From: Nitrospirota bacterium
GTDB lineage: Bacteria > Nitrospirota > Nitrospiria > Nitrospirales > Nitrospiraceae
Reading direction: 5' to 3'
Assembly (NCBI GenBank): GCA_040757595.1
Contig: JBFLWP010000007.1
Coordinates: 70,203 to 134,202, forward strand
Length of the DNA stretch: 64,000 nt
The notes beneath the pieces are model-generated. The model was not told the DNA's origin. It searched no databases and saw only the letters and a program-made list of their open reading frames with translations. Both the position numbers and the translations under genes were made by a program. Of this stretch, positions 17,073 through 26,154 are shown piece by piece (the first letter of the stretch is position 1; every line of letters starts with the position of its first letter).

Positions 17073-19952
17073 ATGAAGAAATACGTCTATTACTTCGGTG
17101 ACGGCAAGGCCGAAGGAGCCGGCGACAACAAGGAGCTGCTCGGCGGCAAAGGGGCCGGACTGGCCGAGATGACCAACCTGCGGATCTCCGTCCCCCCCGG
17201 CTTCACGATCACGACCGAGGCCTGCATCGAGTATTACAAGCGCAGGAAGACCTACCCGCCGGGGATGTGGGATCAGGCGATGCAGGCCCTGAAGAAGGTC
17301 GAGCGGTCCATGAACGCCCGCTTCGGGGATCCGGCCAGTCCGCTCCTCGTGTCGGTCCGCTCCGGAGCCCGGGCCTCCATGCCCGGGATGATGGACACGG
17401 TCCTGAACGTCGGGCTCAACGAACGGACCGTCGAAGGGCTGACGGCCAAGACGAGGAACGAGCGGTTCGCCCAGGACAGCTACCGGCGCTTCATCACGAT
17501 GTTCGGCAGCGTGGTCATGGGCGTGGACCGGGAGCGGTTCGAAGAGATCCTTTCGCACGTGAAGGCCGAGCGGCGGGTCAAGCACGACACGGAACTGGAC
17601 GCCAAGGCGCTCAAGGAACTGGTCCACCTGTTCAAGGGCGCCGTGCGCGAGGCGACCGGCCGCGAGTTTCCGGAGGACCCGATCGAGCAGCTCCGGATGG
17701 GCATCAACGCGGTCTTCACCTCCTGGTTCGGCGCCCGGGCCGTGACCTACCGGCGGCTCTACAACATCCCGGACAGTTGGGGCACGGCCGTGAACGTGGT
17801 CGCCATGGTCTTCGGCAACATGGGGGACACGAGCGGCACCGGCGTGGCGTTCACGCGCGACCCGGCCTCCGGCGAGCCCACCTTCTTCGGCGAGTGCCTG
17901 CTGAACGCCCAGGGGGAGGACGTCGTCGCCGGCATTCGGACGCCGCTGCCGGTGAAGGCCCTGGCCCAGACCCTGCCGCGGGCCTACAAGGACCTCGTGG
18001 CCACGCAGAAGACGCTCGAGCGCCACTACCGCGACATGTTGGACCTGGAGTTCACGATCCAGGAAGGCAAGCTCTACATGCTCCAGACGCGGGTCGGGAA
18101 GCGGACCGGCATCGCCGCGGTGCGCATCGCCGTGGACATGGTGAAGGAGGGATTGATCAGCAAACGGGAAGCGGTCCTGCGCGTCGCCCCGGAGCAGCTC
18201 TCCCAGTACCTCTACCCGATCTTCGACTCGGCGGAGGAGGGGAAGCATCCGCCGATCGGCAAGGGCCTGCCCGCGGGACCGGGGGCCGCCGCCGGCAAGA
18301 TCGCGCTCACGCCGGACCGGGCGGTGGAGATGCAGGCACGGGGAGAACGGGTCATCCTGGTCCGGCAGGAGACCAGCCCGGACGACATCCACGGCATGAA
18401 CGCGGCGCTGGGTTTCCTGACCGCCAGGGGCGGGATGACTTCGCACGCCGCCGTGGTGGCCAGGCAGATGGGCAAGGTCTGCGTGGCCGGCTGTGAGGCG
18501 GTGGAGGTGGGAAGCGGCAACACGGTCCGGATCGGCTCGCAGCAATTCCGGGAAGGCGACTACCTCTCGATCAACGGTTTCACCGGCCAGGTCTACGCGG
18601 GAGACATTCCCGTGGTCCCCTCAGAAGTCATTCAGGTCATTCAGGGCAAGCTGGACCCGAAGCAGTCGGAGAAGTACCGGCGCTTCGCGACGTTCCTCAG
18701 GTGGGCCGACGAGTTCCGCGCCTTGAAGGTCCGGGCCAACGCGGACATCCCGGACCAGGCCATGGTCGCGCGCGGTTTCGGGGCGGAAGGCATCGGGCTC
18801 TGCCGGACCGAGCACATGTTTTTCGCGGACGATCGGATCCCCATCATGCAGAAGATGATCCTCGCCCGCACCAGCCAGGAGCGCGAGCGGTACCTGGACC
18901 AGTTGCTCCCGCTGCAGAAGCAGGACTTCATCGGCCTCTACCGGGAGATGCAGGGCTTTCCGGTGACCATCCGCCTCCTGGACCCGCCGCTCCACGAGTT
19001 CCTGCCCCATCGGGAGGACCTGATGGTGGAAATCGCCCGGCTGGAGCTGACCGGCGGAGACCGGGCCCTCGTCGAGGAGAAGCGCCAGCTCCTGGCGAGG
19101 GTGGAGGAGTTGCACGAGTTCAACCCGATGCTGGGGCTGCGGGGATGCCGCCTCGGGATCACCATGCCGGAGATCACCCGGATGCAGACCCGCGCGATCA
19201 TCGAAGCCGCCTGCGAGGTGGCGCGCGAGGGGAAGAAGATCGTCCCCGAGATCATGATCCCGCTCGTCGGCATGGTCTCGGAGATGAAGGCCCAGAAGGA
19301 GCTGATCCGCGAGGTGGCGGACGAGACGCTCAAGCGCTGCGGGATGAAGCTGACCTACCTGGTGGGCACGATGATCGAGCTGCCGCGGGCCGCCGTGACC
19401 GCCGGGCGGATCGCGGAAGAGGCCGAGTTCTTCTCGTTCGGCACCAACGACCTGACCCAGACCACCTTCGGGTTCTCGCGCGACGACGCCGCCAAGTTCG
19501 TCGGGTTCTACATGCGGCGGCAGGACAGTTGTCCCCACTGTCTGTCCACCGACGTGGACTGGAAGGAGATGAAGTGCCGCAGCTGCGGCGCCGCCATCGC
19601 CAAGAAGGCCGAGAACATCCTGGACGCCGACCCCTTCGCCGTCCTGGACCGGGAAGGGGTCGGGGCCATGATGCGCATGGCCATCACCGAGGGCCGCCAG
19701 ACGCGCCCGGACATCAAGCTGGGCATCTGCGGAGAGCACGGCGGAGAGCCGAGCTCCGTCGCCTTCTGCCACGAGCTGGGCCTGAACTACGTCAGCTGCT
19801 CCCCGTACCGGGTCGCGATCGCGCGGCTCGCGGCGGCTCAAGCGGCGCTGCAAGCCGACCCCGGCAGCGCCCTGAAGAGAGCCGGCCGCGGGGCACGGAC
19901 CCGGCGTGGCAAGGCTGCACCGGCCCGGCGGCCAAGTCGGCGCGCCAGGTGA
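17073..19952 (+). CDS. ppdK: Pyruvate, phosphate dikinase with zinc-ribbon insert
   Basis: Interconverts pyruvate + ATP + Pi and PEP + AMP + PPi, supplying PEP for gluconeogenesis or autotrophic carbon fixation. The 959 residues contain the ATP-grasp domain (about 1-340), the swivelling phospho-His domain (H458 in GGMTSHAAVVARQMGK) and the PEP/pyruvate TIM barrel (about 530-905) with catalytic C886 in GICGEHGGEP. Unusual: between 'FGFSRDDAAKFVGFYM' and 'DPFAVLDREGVG' lies an extra ~30 residues with C820-x2-C823-x11-C835-x2-C838, a zinc-ribbon pattern absent from the standard enzyme. A basic Ala/Arg tail (about 920-959) follows the core. ribD overlaps the stop by 4 nt. Confidence 0.95.
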   Translation: MKKYVYYFGDGKAEGAGDNKELLGGKGAGLAEMTNLRISVPPGFTITTEACIEYYKRRKTYPPGMWDQAMQALKKVERSMNARFGDPASPLLVSVRSGARASMPGMMDTVLNVGLNERTVEGLTAKTRNERFAQDSYRRFITMFGSVVMGVDRERFEEILSHVKAERRVKHDTELDAKALKELVHLFKGAVREATGREFPEDPIEQLRMGINAVFTSWFGARAVTYRRLYNIPDSWGTAVNVVAMVFGNMGDTSGTGVAFTRDPASGEPTFFGECLLNAQGEDVVAGIRTPLPVKALAQTLPRAYKDLVATQKTLERHYRDMLDLEFTIQEGKLYMLQTRVGKRTGIAAVRIAVDMVKEGLISKREAVLRVAPEQLSQYLYPIFDSAEEGKHPPIGKGLPAGPGAAAGKIALTPDRAVEMQARGERVILVRQETSPDDIHGMNAALGFLTARGGMTSHAAVVARQMGKVCVAGCEAVEVGSGNTVRIGSQQFREGDYLSINGFTGQVYAGDIPVVPSEVIQVIQGKLDPKQSEKYRRFATFLRWADEFRALKVRANADIPDQAMVARGFGAEGIGLCRTEHMFFADDRIPIMQKMILARTSQERERYLDQLLPLQKQDFIGLYREMQGFPVTIRLLDPPLHEFLPHREDLMVEIARLELTGGDRALVEEKRQLLARVEELHEFNPMLGLRGCRLGITMPEITRMQTRAIIEAACEVAREGKKIVPEIMIPLVGMVSEMKAQKELIREVADETLKRCGMKLTYLVGTMIELPRAAVTAGRIAEEAEFFSFGTNDLTQTTFGFSRDDAAKFVGFYMRRQDSCPHCLSTDVDWKEMKCRSCGAAIAKKAENILDADPFAVLDREGVGAMMRMAITEGRQTRPDIKLGICGEHGGEPSSVAFCHELGLNYVSCSPYRVAIARLAAAQAALQADPGSALKRAGRGARTRRGKAAPARRPSRRAR

Positions 19953-21079
19953 GCCGGTCCGACCTCGACCGCCGGCACATGGCGTTGGCGCTCCGCCTCG
20001 CCGCCAAGGGACGCGGCGCCACGAGCCCGAACCCGATGGTCGGAGCGGTGATCGTCGCGAACGGCCGCATCGTCGGCCGGGGCTACCACCGGCGGGCCGG
20101 CGAGCCCCATGCCGAGCGACTGGCTCTGCGAGCGGCCGGGCGCCGCGCCAGGGGCGCCACCCTCTACGTCACCCTCGAGCCTTGCAGCCACACCAAGAAG
20201 CGTACGCCTCCCTGCGTCCCGGCCGTGCTCGCAAGCGGCCTCCGCCGCATCGTCGTCGGGATGAAGGACCCCAATCCCCTGGTTGCGGGACGAGGCATCC
20301 GGGCCCTTCGCCGGGCCGGCATCAGAGTCGAGGTCGGCTGCCTGGGCAAAGAAGCGGAACGGCTGAACCAATTCTACTGTCATTGGCGGAGAACCGGCCG
20401 GCCTTTCGTCATCCTGAAAGCGGCCATGACCCTGGACGGAAAGATCGCGACAGCCGGCGGGGAGTCCCGGTGGATCACCGGCCCGGCGGCCAGGCGCGAG
20501 GTCCATCGGCTGCGCAGCCAGGTGGACGCGATCCTCGTGGGGATCGGGACCGTCCTCCGCGACGATCCGCGGCTGACCGCGAGGCCGCCGCATCGGGCCG
20601 GACACGCCCCCCGGCAACCCCTCCGCGTCATCCTCGACAGCACGCTCCGTATCCCCCCGTCGGCCCGCGTGCTCACGCGGCCGCCCGGCAGCCCAACCGT
20701 CAACACGTTGATCGTCACGACCGTCAGGGCCCCCAGACAACGGATCCGACGCCTGCGCGAGCGGGGAGTGGGGGTGCTCGTCCTGCCGGCCAGCCGCGGG
20801 CAGGTTTCGCTCCGTGCCTGTCTGGCGCACCTGGGCAAGCGCGGCATCAGCTCGGCCCTCATCGAAGGGGGAAGCCGCATCCACGCGTCGGCGCTCCGTG
20901 AGAATCTGGTGGATCACGTGAAGCTCTTCGTCGCTCCGCGTCTTCTGGGCGGTCAGGACGCCAAGGCCGTCATCGGCGGGGCGTCACCCAAACGGCTCGC
21001 GGAGGCCGTTCCCCTGCACGGGGTCTCGGTCACGAATCTGGACGGAGACTTCCTCATCGAAGGAACGCCTGCACGCTAG
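19949..21079 (+). CDS. ribD: Bifunctional diaminohydroxyphosphoribosylaminopyrimidine deaminase / reductase
   Basis: Second and third steps of riboflavin synthesis. The GTG at 19949 overlaps the ppdK stop (GTGA) and gives 376 residues, near E. coli RibD (367). N-terminal deaminase: 'GRGATSPNPMVGAVIV', the zinc/proton-shuttle HAE motif, then 'EPCSHTKKRTPPC' with two zinc Cys. C-terminal reductase: 'LKAAMTLDGKIA', 'ITGPAARREVHRLRSQVDAILVGIGTVLRDDP' and 'LIEGGSRIHASAL'. Riboflavin synthase (ribE) is encoded 3.8 kb downstream on the same strand with unrelated genes between. No FMN riboswitch was seen. Confidence 0.94.
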   Translation: MSRSDLDRRHMALALRLAAKGRGATSPNPMVGAVIVANGRIVGRGYHRRAGEPHAERLALRAAGRRARGATLYVTLEPCSHTKKRTPPCVPAVLASGLRRIVVGMKDPNPLVAGRGIRALRRAGIRVEVGCLGKEAERLNQFYCHWRRTGRPFVILKAAMTLDGKIATAGGESRWITGPAARREVHRLRSQVDAILVGIGTVLRDDPRLTARPPHRAGHAPRQPLRVILDSTLRIPPSARVLTRPPGSPTVNTLIVTTVRAPRQRIRRLRERGVGVLVLPASRGQVSLRACLAHLGKRGISSALIEGGSRIHASALRENLVDHVKLFVAPRLLGGQDAKAVIGGASPKRLAEAVPLHGVSVTNLDGDFLIEGTPAR

Positions 21080-21185
21080 GCTCGTCCTGTCCCAGCCTCG
21101 ATACCTCCGCACAAAACTGAACAGCCATCCGAACCGGTCGGTTCCCCCTTCTTCCAGGAAAACAAGACGTTAGCAAGCCCGGCGG

Positions 21186-21953
21186 ATGGCACAGCTCTTG
21201 CTGGACCGGCTGGGCATGAACCATCGCACATCAGCCGCTTCGACCTGGACCGTTCCGCCGATTCTCACCCAATCCGAGGAGGCGGCCGCATCCACGCTCG
21301 CGAGTTTTGGGTCGCTCCTGAGCCTTCGCGACGCGGAGACCTTCGCCCATTCCCAGCGGGTCATCCGTTACGCGCTGAAGCTGGGCCGGCGGTTGGGACT
21401 GGCGTGGGAAGGCTTGTCCACCTTGGGACGGGGAGTGTTCCTGCACGACCTGGGAAAGATTCACGTCCCCAAGACCATCCTGAACAAACCCGGCCCCCTC
21501 TCCGAAGCCGAATGGGTCGTCATGAAACGGCACCCCGCGACCGGATACGGCATGCTCCGCACGGCCCCCCACCTCGAGGACGAAGCCCGCATCGTCCTGT
21601 GCCACCACGAGTGGTATGACGGGACCGGATATCCGCAAGGGCTCAAGGGGGAACAAATCCCGCTTGGAGCGAGGATCTGCGCCGTGGTGGACATGCTGGA
21701 CGCCCTCACCTCGGCGCGTCCCTACCGGCGCTCCGTGAGCTTCGCCGAAGCTTGCGAGCAGATTCGATCCGAACGCGAGACCCACTTCGACCCGTTCGTC
21801 GTCGAAGCCTTCCTGTCAATCAGCGGGGCGGAGTGGCAGGCGCTGAAGGAGGAGGACCACGGCCTCCGGTCGTTCGTCTCGCCCTTCGCGGCTCGCCCGC
21901 TCGCGCCGTGGAAGGGCGTCCACGCCACGTTCGCCGTCGTTCGGGAGAGGTGA
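21186..21953 (+). CDS. HD-GYP domain phosphodiesterase
   Basis: 255 residues containing an HD-GYP domain (about 38-215), which normally hydrolyses cyclic di-GMP. Metal and catalytic motifs are intact: H55, HDLGK (87-91), H116, HH (140-141), DGTGYP (145-150), and the downstream D in VVDMLDALTSARPYR. No receiver, PAS or membrane domain is attached, so any input comes from a short N-terminal stretch or a partner. The start is uncertain; ATG 21216 is an alternative. A second cyclic-di-GMP protein (GGDEF-EAL) is encoded near 45 kb. Confidence 0.88.
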   Translation: MAQLLLDRLGMNHRTSAASTWTVPPILTQSEEAAASTLASFGSLLSLRDAETFAHSQRVIRYALKLGRRLGLAWEGLSTLGRGVFLHDLGKIHVPKTILNKPGPLSEAEWVVMKRHPATGYGMLRTAPHLEDEARIVLCHHEWYDGTGYPQGLKGEQIPLGARICAVVDMLDALTSARPYRRSVSFAEACEQIRSERETHFDPFVVEAFLSISGAEWQALKEEDHGLRSFVSPFAARPLAPWKGVHATFAVVRER

Positions 21954-21960
21954 GGCGCTG

Positions 21961-22146
21961 ATGGACGGTCCCGTTCGCTGTCCCTCCTGTGGGAGCCCGT
22001 TCGTGTTCCGGGTCAAACGGAAGCTGGTGGACCGTCTGGCCAGTCTCCTCGGGCTCTATCCCTTCGTTTGCGAATCCTGTCACAACCGTTTCCGGGCCGT
22101 CGCCTCAAACCAGCCCAAGATCGGCCGCATCGGCCGGTGGTTTTGA
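21961..22146 (+). CDS. Small zinc-ribbon protein
   Basis: 61 residues with two Cys pairs, C7-x2-C10 (RCPSCGS) and C37-x2-C40 (VCESCHN), a classic zinc-ribbon knuckle arrangement, separated by a basic helix, with a basic C-terminus (KIGRIGRWF). Seven nt downstream of the HD-GYP gene. Likely binds zinc; it may contact nucleic acid or a partner protein. No specific family recognised. Confidence 0.6.
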   Translation: MDGPVRCPSCGSPFVFRVKRKLVDRLASLLGLYPFVCESCHNRFRAVASNQPKIGRIGRWF

Positions 22147-22178
22147 CAAGCTCAAACTAAAGATGCTACCGTCTTTCC

Positions 22179-23534
22179 GTGCGCCGGCTGCCTGGGCTCG
22201 ACGATTCCCTTCTTCCGACTTCCGCTTTTCCGACGATCTTCCGGAACCGGTTCGGCAACGCCGTCGTCTTACTCCCTCTCCTGATTCTGCTCTCCCTCTG
22301 TGACGCGCCGCCCGCCGGTTCGGACGAATCTCAGAGATGGACACTCGATCCGGTGGTCCAGACATTTCTCCGGACCGAGGACGCCGACCAAGCCGACCGG
22401 ACGCTGGCCGCCATCCTGCACCGTCCCGACGCGACCCTGGGCGCGGTGGACGCAGCCATCGCCGCCGGGCCGCGGTACCGGGACGAAGCGACGGGCTTGC
22501 AGCCGGGGGTGCCGGTCCGCGTCAAGGGCCGGACCTTCCACTACGGACTCTATGTTCCCGCCTCCTACCGTCCGACTCAGGACCATGCGCTCGTCGTCTG
22601 CCTGCACGGCGCCGGATTCACGGGAGACGCCTACCTGGAGCGGTGGCGGCCCCGCCTGGGCGAAGGCTACATCCTGGCCTGTCCGACCTTCATCGCAGGC
22701 ACCTGGTGGACCCGCCAAGCCGAGGAGTTGGTCCTGGCCACGATCCGGGCGGTCCAGACCCGGTACCGGATCGACCCGGATCGCATCTTCCTTACCGGCA
22801 TGTCCAACGGCGGCATCGGCACGTACCTGATCGGGATGCACCACGCGCCCCTGTTCGCCGGCCTGGCGCCGATGGCCAGCGGCCTGGACGACGTCCTGTG
22901 GCCGTTTCTCGAGAACCTTCGGCAGACGCCGGTCTATCTGATCCATGGAGCCAGGGATCAGGTCATGCCGGTGGAGCTGAGCCGGGCGATCGCGGAGGAA
23001 CTGTCGCGTCTCGGCTATGAGTTCCAGTATCGGGAGCACGATCGAACCCATCCGATGGCGGGCGGGCATTTCTTTCCCCGGGAGGAGCTGCCGGCCCTGG
23101 TCTCCTGGTTCGGAGCGCGCCGCCGGAACCCGCTGCCTCGTCACGTGACGGTCGTGCGCGACGCCACCCACTTGGCCCCGTTCGGATGGGTCCGGATCGA
23201 CGCCACGGACCCGATCGCCGCCTTCCGAGACGATCTGATTGAAAGCCGGGACGACGCGGTCAGGAACCGTCTGTACGCGAAACTAGACGTCCGGATCGCC
23301 GAACCCAATCGGATCGAAGTCCACACGCGGCGGGTGAGACGATACAGCCTGTTCCTGAACTCCACTCTGGTCGACTTCTCCAAACCGGTCACGGTCGTGA
23401 CGGACGGACGGACCAGCTTCGAGGGCACGGTCACTCCCAACGTGGAGACGCTGTTGCGCGACGCGCGACGCCGGCAGGACCGTCGCATGCGGTTCTCGGC
23501 CGTCGTGACCATTGCCTCGGAATCCCGGCCGTGA
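22179..23534 (+). CDS. Secreted alpha/beta-hydrolase (esterase/depolymerase-like)
   Basis: 451 residues from a GTG start with a weak ribosome site. A hydrophobic N-terminal segment (about 28-42) should direct export. The core resembles LpqC/PHB-depolymerase or feruloyl-esterase folds: oxyanion 'VCLHGAGFTGD', nucleophile S209 in GMSNGG, Asp in 'HGARDQVMP', and His in 'HPMAGGHFF'. An extra ~130-residue beta-rich C-terminal region (HVTVVRDATHLAPFGW... onward) may bind substrate; similar tails are described as putative polysaccharide- or substrate-binding. Substrate unknown. The MFS gene overlaps the stop by 4 nt. Confidence 0.75.
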   Translation: MRRLPGLDDSLLPTSAFPTIFRNRFGNAVVLLPLLILLSLCDAPPAGSDESQRWTLDPVVQTFLRTEDADQADRTLAAILHRPDATLGAVDAAIAAGPRYRDEATGLQPGVPVRVKGRTFHYGLYVPASYRPTQDHALVVCLHGAGFTGDAYLERWRPRLGEGYILACPTFIAGTWWTRQAEELVLATIRAVQTRYRIDPDRIFLTGMSNGGIGTYLIGMHHAPLFAGLAPMASGLDDVLWPFLENLRQTPVYLIHGARDQVMPVELSRAIAEELSRLGYEFQYREHDRTHPMAGGHFFPREELPALVSWFGARRRNPLPRHVTVVRDATHLAPFGWVRIDATDPIAAFRDDLIESRDDAVRNRLYAKLDVRIAEPNRIEVHTRRVRRYSLFLNSTLVDFSKPVTVVTDGRTSFEGTVTPNVETLLRDARRRQDRRMRFSAVVTIASESRP

Positions 23535-24688
23535 CCCCGTTCCTCCTCCTCTGCGGCATCGGCGTTTCCTGTTTCATCAGCTACAACCTGGTCCGGATGC
23601 CCGCGTTGGCCCTCTTTGCCCAGTCTCTGGGGGCGGGGCCTGAGCGCATCGGCCTCGTGGTCTCGGTCTCCACCCTGGCCGGCGTGCTGATGAAGCTGCC
23701 GGCCGGGGCCCTCTCGGACATCTACGGCCGGCGGGTTCTGATGCGGGTCGGCATCCTCGCGTTCGGACTGCCGCCCTTCTTCTATCCGTTCGTCTCCGAC
23801 CTGGAGCAACTGATCGGCCTGCGCTTCGCGCACGGGCTGGCCACCGCGATCTTCGCCCCCAGCGCGCTGGCGACGGTGGCCGACCTGTACCGGGAGCGGC
23901 GCGGCGCCGCGCTGGGCTGGTACACCGCGTCCACCCAGGCCGGCGCTCTCCTGGGCCCGGTGCTGGGCGGGTGGCTGGTCTACGCCGCCGGATTTCCCGC
24001 GACCTTCGTGACCGCGGGGGTCTTCGGCTGCCTGGGCCTGTTCCTCTTCCTCAGCCTGCGGCTGGCGCCGCCTCCGCCGCGCGCGGTCGAAAAGGGGATC
24101 GGGGCGGTCCTGGGGGAAGTATGGAAGGGCTCGCGCACGGTCTGGCGCAATACCAGGGTGCTGGTCACCAGCGGCACCGACGCGGCCAAGATGGTCGCCA
24201 ACGGCGCGCTCATGGCGTTCCTGCCGATCTACGGGGTTGCGGTCGGCTTGAACCCCGGCGAGGTGGGCCTGCTGTTCGGTATCCAGGGCGTCACCTCGTT
24301 CCTCTCCAAGCCGGTGATGGGACGGGCGTCCGACCTGGTCGGGCGCCGTCCGCTCATCCTGATCGGGCTGGTCATCTGCGCCGGCACGTTTCTGCTGATC
24401 CCGCAGGTCTCCGCCCTCCCGCTCCTGCTCCTCCTCGCCGCCGGCTTCGGGTTCGGCGAGGCAGTCGTGACTTCGTCCACCACGGCCCTGGTGGCGGACC
24501 TGTCCGAGCTCAAGACGATGGGCGCGGGCATCGGCATGCAGGGCACGATCAACGACATCGGGCACGCGGCCGGCCCTCTGCTGGCCGGGGTCTTGATCGC
24601 ACATCTGAGCTATCGGGGCGCCTTCGCCGCCATCTCCGGGCTGCAGGTGGCGGCCGCGCTGGTCTTCTGGCGCGTCGTGCGGCAATAG
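23531..24688 (+). CDS. MFS transporter
   Basis: 385 residues forming about 12 transmembrane helices. The motif-A-like loop 'PAGALSDIYGRRVLMRVG' (between helices 2 and 3) and its echo 'PVMGRASDLVGRRPLILIG' in the second half mark the Major Facilitator fold. Similar to drug/sugar efflux members, but the substrate cannot be read from the sequence. The GTG start overlaps the esterase stop, which suggests the pair handles a related compound (inference). Confidence 0.87.
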   Translation: MTPFLLLCGIGVSCFISYNLVRMPALALFAQSLGAGPERIGLVVSVSTLAGVLMKLPAGALSDIYGRRVLMRVGILAFGLPPFFYPFVSDLEQLIGLRFAHGLATAIFAPSALATVADLYRERRGAALGWYTASTQAGALLGPVLGGWLVYAAGFPATFVTAGVFGCLGLFLFLSLRLAPPPPRAVEKGIGAVLGEVWKGSRTVWRNTRVLVTSGTDAAKMVANGALMAFLPIYGVAVGLNPGEVGLLFGIQGVTSFLSKPVMGRASDLVGRRPLILIGLVICAGTFLLIPQVSALPLLLLLAAGFGFGEAVVTSSTTALVADLSELKTMGAGIGMQGTINDIGHAAGPLLAGVLIAHLSYRGAFAAISGLQVAAALVFWRVVRQ

Positions 24689-24751
24689 GGGCCAGCCGGT
24701 GCACACAACCGGCGACGGTGTGATAAGATCGGTCTCCGTCGGAGTTCTGCC

Positions 24752-24874
24752 GTGAGACCGGACATCGGGACAGGCGACATCGTGGTGGGCGTCCTGGCGA
24801 CGCTGGGTGTCGTCGTCCTGATCGTGGTGTTCGTCTTGGTCGTCAAGCACGTGCTGCTCAAGAAGGAAGAATAG
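24752..24874 (+). CDS. 40-residue single-pass membrane peptide
   Basis: GTG start at 24752, TAG stop at 24872-24874. The product opens MRPDIGTGDIVVGVLATLG, continues through one strongly hydrophobic helix and ends in a basic/acidic tail, HVLLKKEE. It ends 4 nt before the riboflavin synthase start, so the two are likely translated from one message; the peptide's terminal codons supply the AAGGAAGAA ribosome site for ribE. Real status is plausible but unproven. Confidence 0.5.
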   Translation: MRPDIGTGDIVVGVLATLGVVVLIVVFVLVVKHVLLKKEE

Positions 24875-24878
24875 CAGG

Positions 24879-25535
24879 ATGTTCACCGGCATCGTGGAGG
24901 AAATGGGCGTCGTCAAGTCGCTGGAGGGAAGCCTGGCGGGCAGCCGCCTGTCCATCCTCGCTTCGACGGTCATGAGCGACCTGGCGATCGGCGCCAGCGT
25001 CAGCGTGAACGGGGCCTGTCTGACCGTCGTCTCGGTCGGGGAGCGGGAGTTCGCCGTCGAGGTTTCGCCCGAGACGCTCTCCGTGACCAACCTGGGCAGG
25101 CTGGCGGCCGGGATGCCGGTGAACCTGGAACGGGCAATGAGGATCAACGAGCGGATCGGCGGGCACCTGGTGGCCGGGCACGTGGACGCGGTCGGCTCGA
25201 TCCGCGACCGGCGTCAGGAGGGGAACTCGCTCGTGCTGACGATCGAAGCCCCGACCGAGATTCTCCGCTACTGCGTGCCGAAGGGCTCCGTCACGATCGA
25301 CGGGATCAGCATGACCGTGAACGAAGTCACCGACCGGACGTTCAGCGTCGCGGTGATCCCCCACACGGCGAAAGCGACCACGCTGGGCCTCAAACACCCG
25401 GGAGACTCGGTCAACCTGGAGTCGGACCTGATCGGCAAGTACGTCGAGCGGCTCCTGCAGGAGCGGAGCCACCTGCCTCCCAAACCGCCCCCCGCGATCG
25501 ACCGGGACTACCTCCTCAAGCGCGGGCTGATCTGA
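24879..25535 (+). CDS. ribE: Riboflavin synthase, alpha chain
   Basis: Dismutates two 6,7-dimethyl-8-ribityllumazine molecules to riboflavin. 218 residues with the characteristic internal duplication: MFTGIVEEMG plus SVNGACLTVVS in the first lumazine-binding barrel and GHVDAVG plus TIDGISMTVNEV in the second, followed by the trimerisation helix. Normal length. It completes the riboflavin pathway together with ribD upstream; ribBA and ribH are not in the window. Confidence 0.95.
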   Translation: MFTGIVEEMGVVKSLEGSLAGSRLSILASTVMSDLAIGASVSVNGACLTVVSVGEREFAVEVSPETLSVTNLGRLAAGMPVNLERAMRINERIGGHLVAGHVDAVGSIRDRRQEGNSLVLTIEAPTEILRYCVPKGSVTIDGISMTVNEVTDRTFSVAVIPHTAKATTLGLKHPGDSVNLESDLIGKYVERLLQERSHLPPKPPPAIDRDYLLKRGLI

Positions 25536-25538
25536 GAA

Positions 25539-25622
25539 GGCGAGGGGCACGAGGCCAGAGGCGAGCGGGGCGGAATCCGAGACGCTTTCTCTCGCCCTTT
25601 GCCTCTCGCCTCTCGCCACCCA
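25539..25622. repeat. GAGGCGAG-type intergenic sequence between convergent genes
   Basis: The gap between ribE and the TIG-domain gene is made of near-repeats of GAGGC/GCGAG words on one side and their complement (CTCGCC, CTCTCGCC) on the other, so it can fold into an imperfect hairpin. It shares GGGCACGAGGC (25545-25555) with the spacer at 62506-62516. It may act as a bidirectional terminator; no T-tract. Confidence 0.45.
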
Positions 25623-26093
25623 TCATTTCACCAAAAACGGCTTCGAATCCTCGCCCGAGGCGGTCGTGACCGTGAGGAGCAACATGCCTTTCTTGCCGGC
25701 GGGCACCGTCGCCGTCACGGTCGAATCGTTCGCATGGGTGAACTTCGCCGCCTGGCCCGGCCCGAACGACACGCCCGTGAGGCATCCGACCGCGCCGAAA
25801 TTCTGGCCGGTGATCGTGACCGCCGTGCCCGGCTTGCCCTCGTCGGGCTTGACCTGCTGGATCTTCGGCGCCTCGCCGAAGCAGGTTTTGGATTTGGCCG
25901 CGGCCGCCGCCGCCGAGGCTTTGGTGCTCTCCACCTTTGCCGTGCCGCTCCTGTCCGCTTTTGCCGCCTTCCGCTGCTTGGCCGGTTTCTCTTTCTCGGC
26001 GGCCGTCACGACTCCGGGCTGACCAACGAGCACCATCGTCATGATCGCAGACGCCGCGGCCACCGTCCACAGAACTCGTGCCTGCACGCGCAT
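25623..26093 (-). CDS. Exported IPT/TIG-domain protein
   Basis: 156 residues from the ATG at 26093, chosen for the AAGGAGG site just upstream. A signal peptide (about 1-32) is followed by a Lys/Ala-rich linker and one IPT/TIG immunoglobulin-like domain (about 72-156), marked by 'PKIQQVKPDEGKPGTAVTITG' and the glycine turn after QNFG. Two Cys (C70-ish and C103-ish) may be bridged. TIG domains mediate adhesion or binding; no catalytic motif. Probably periplasmic or surface-exposed. Confidence 0.7.
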   Translation of the reverse strand: MRVQARVLWTVAAASAIMTMVLVGQPGVVTAAEKEKPAKQRKAAKADRSGTAKVESTKASAAAAAAKSKTCFGEAPKIQQVKPDEGKPGTAVTITGQNFGAVGCLTGVSFGPGQAAKFTHANDSTVTATVPAGKKGMLLLTVTTASGEDSKPFLVK

Positions 26094-26154
26094 CGCCGGC
26101 CTCCTTCTCTCGGTTGGCCTCGGGCTCATCGCCCTCGGGTTGGTTGTGACACCG

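Noticed and set aside
19840-24900. FMN riboswitch for ribD or ribE
   Set aside because: Neither gene has a leader of sufficient length with the conserved RFN stems; ribD overlaps ppdK and ribE follows a tiny gene.
22269-25147. Long minus-strand open frames opposite the esterase, MFS and ribE genes
   Set aside because: Low-complexity products opposite well-recognised genes; no motif or ribosome site.
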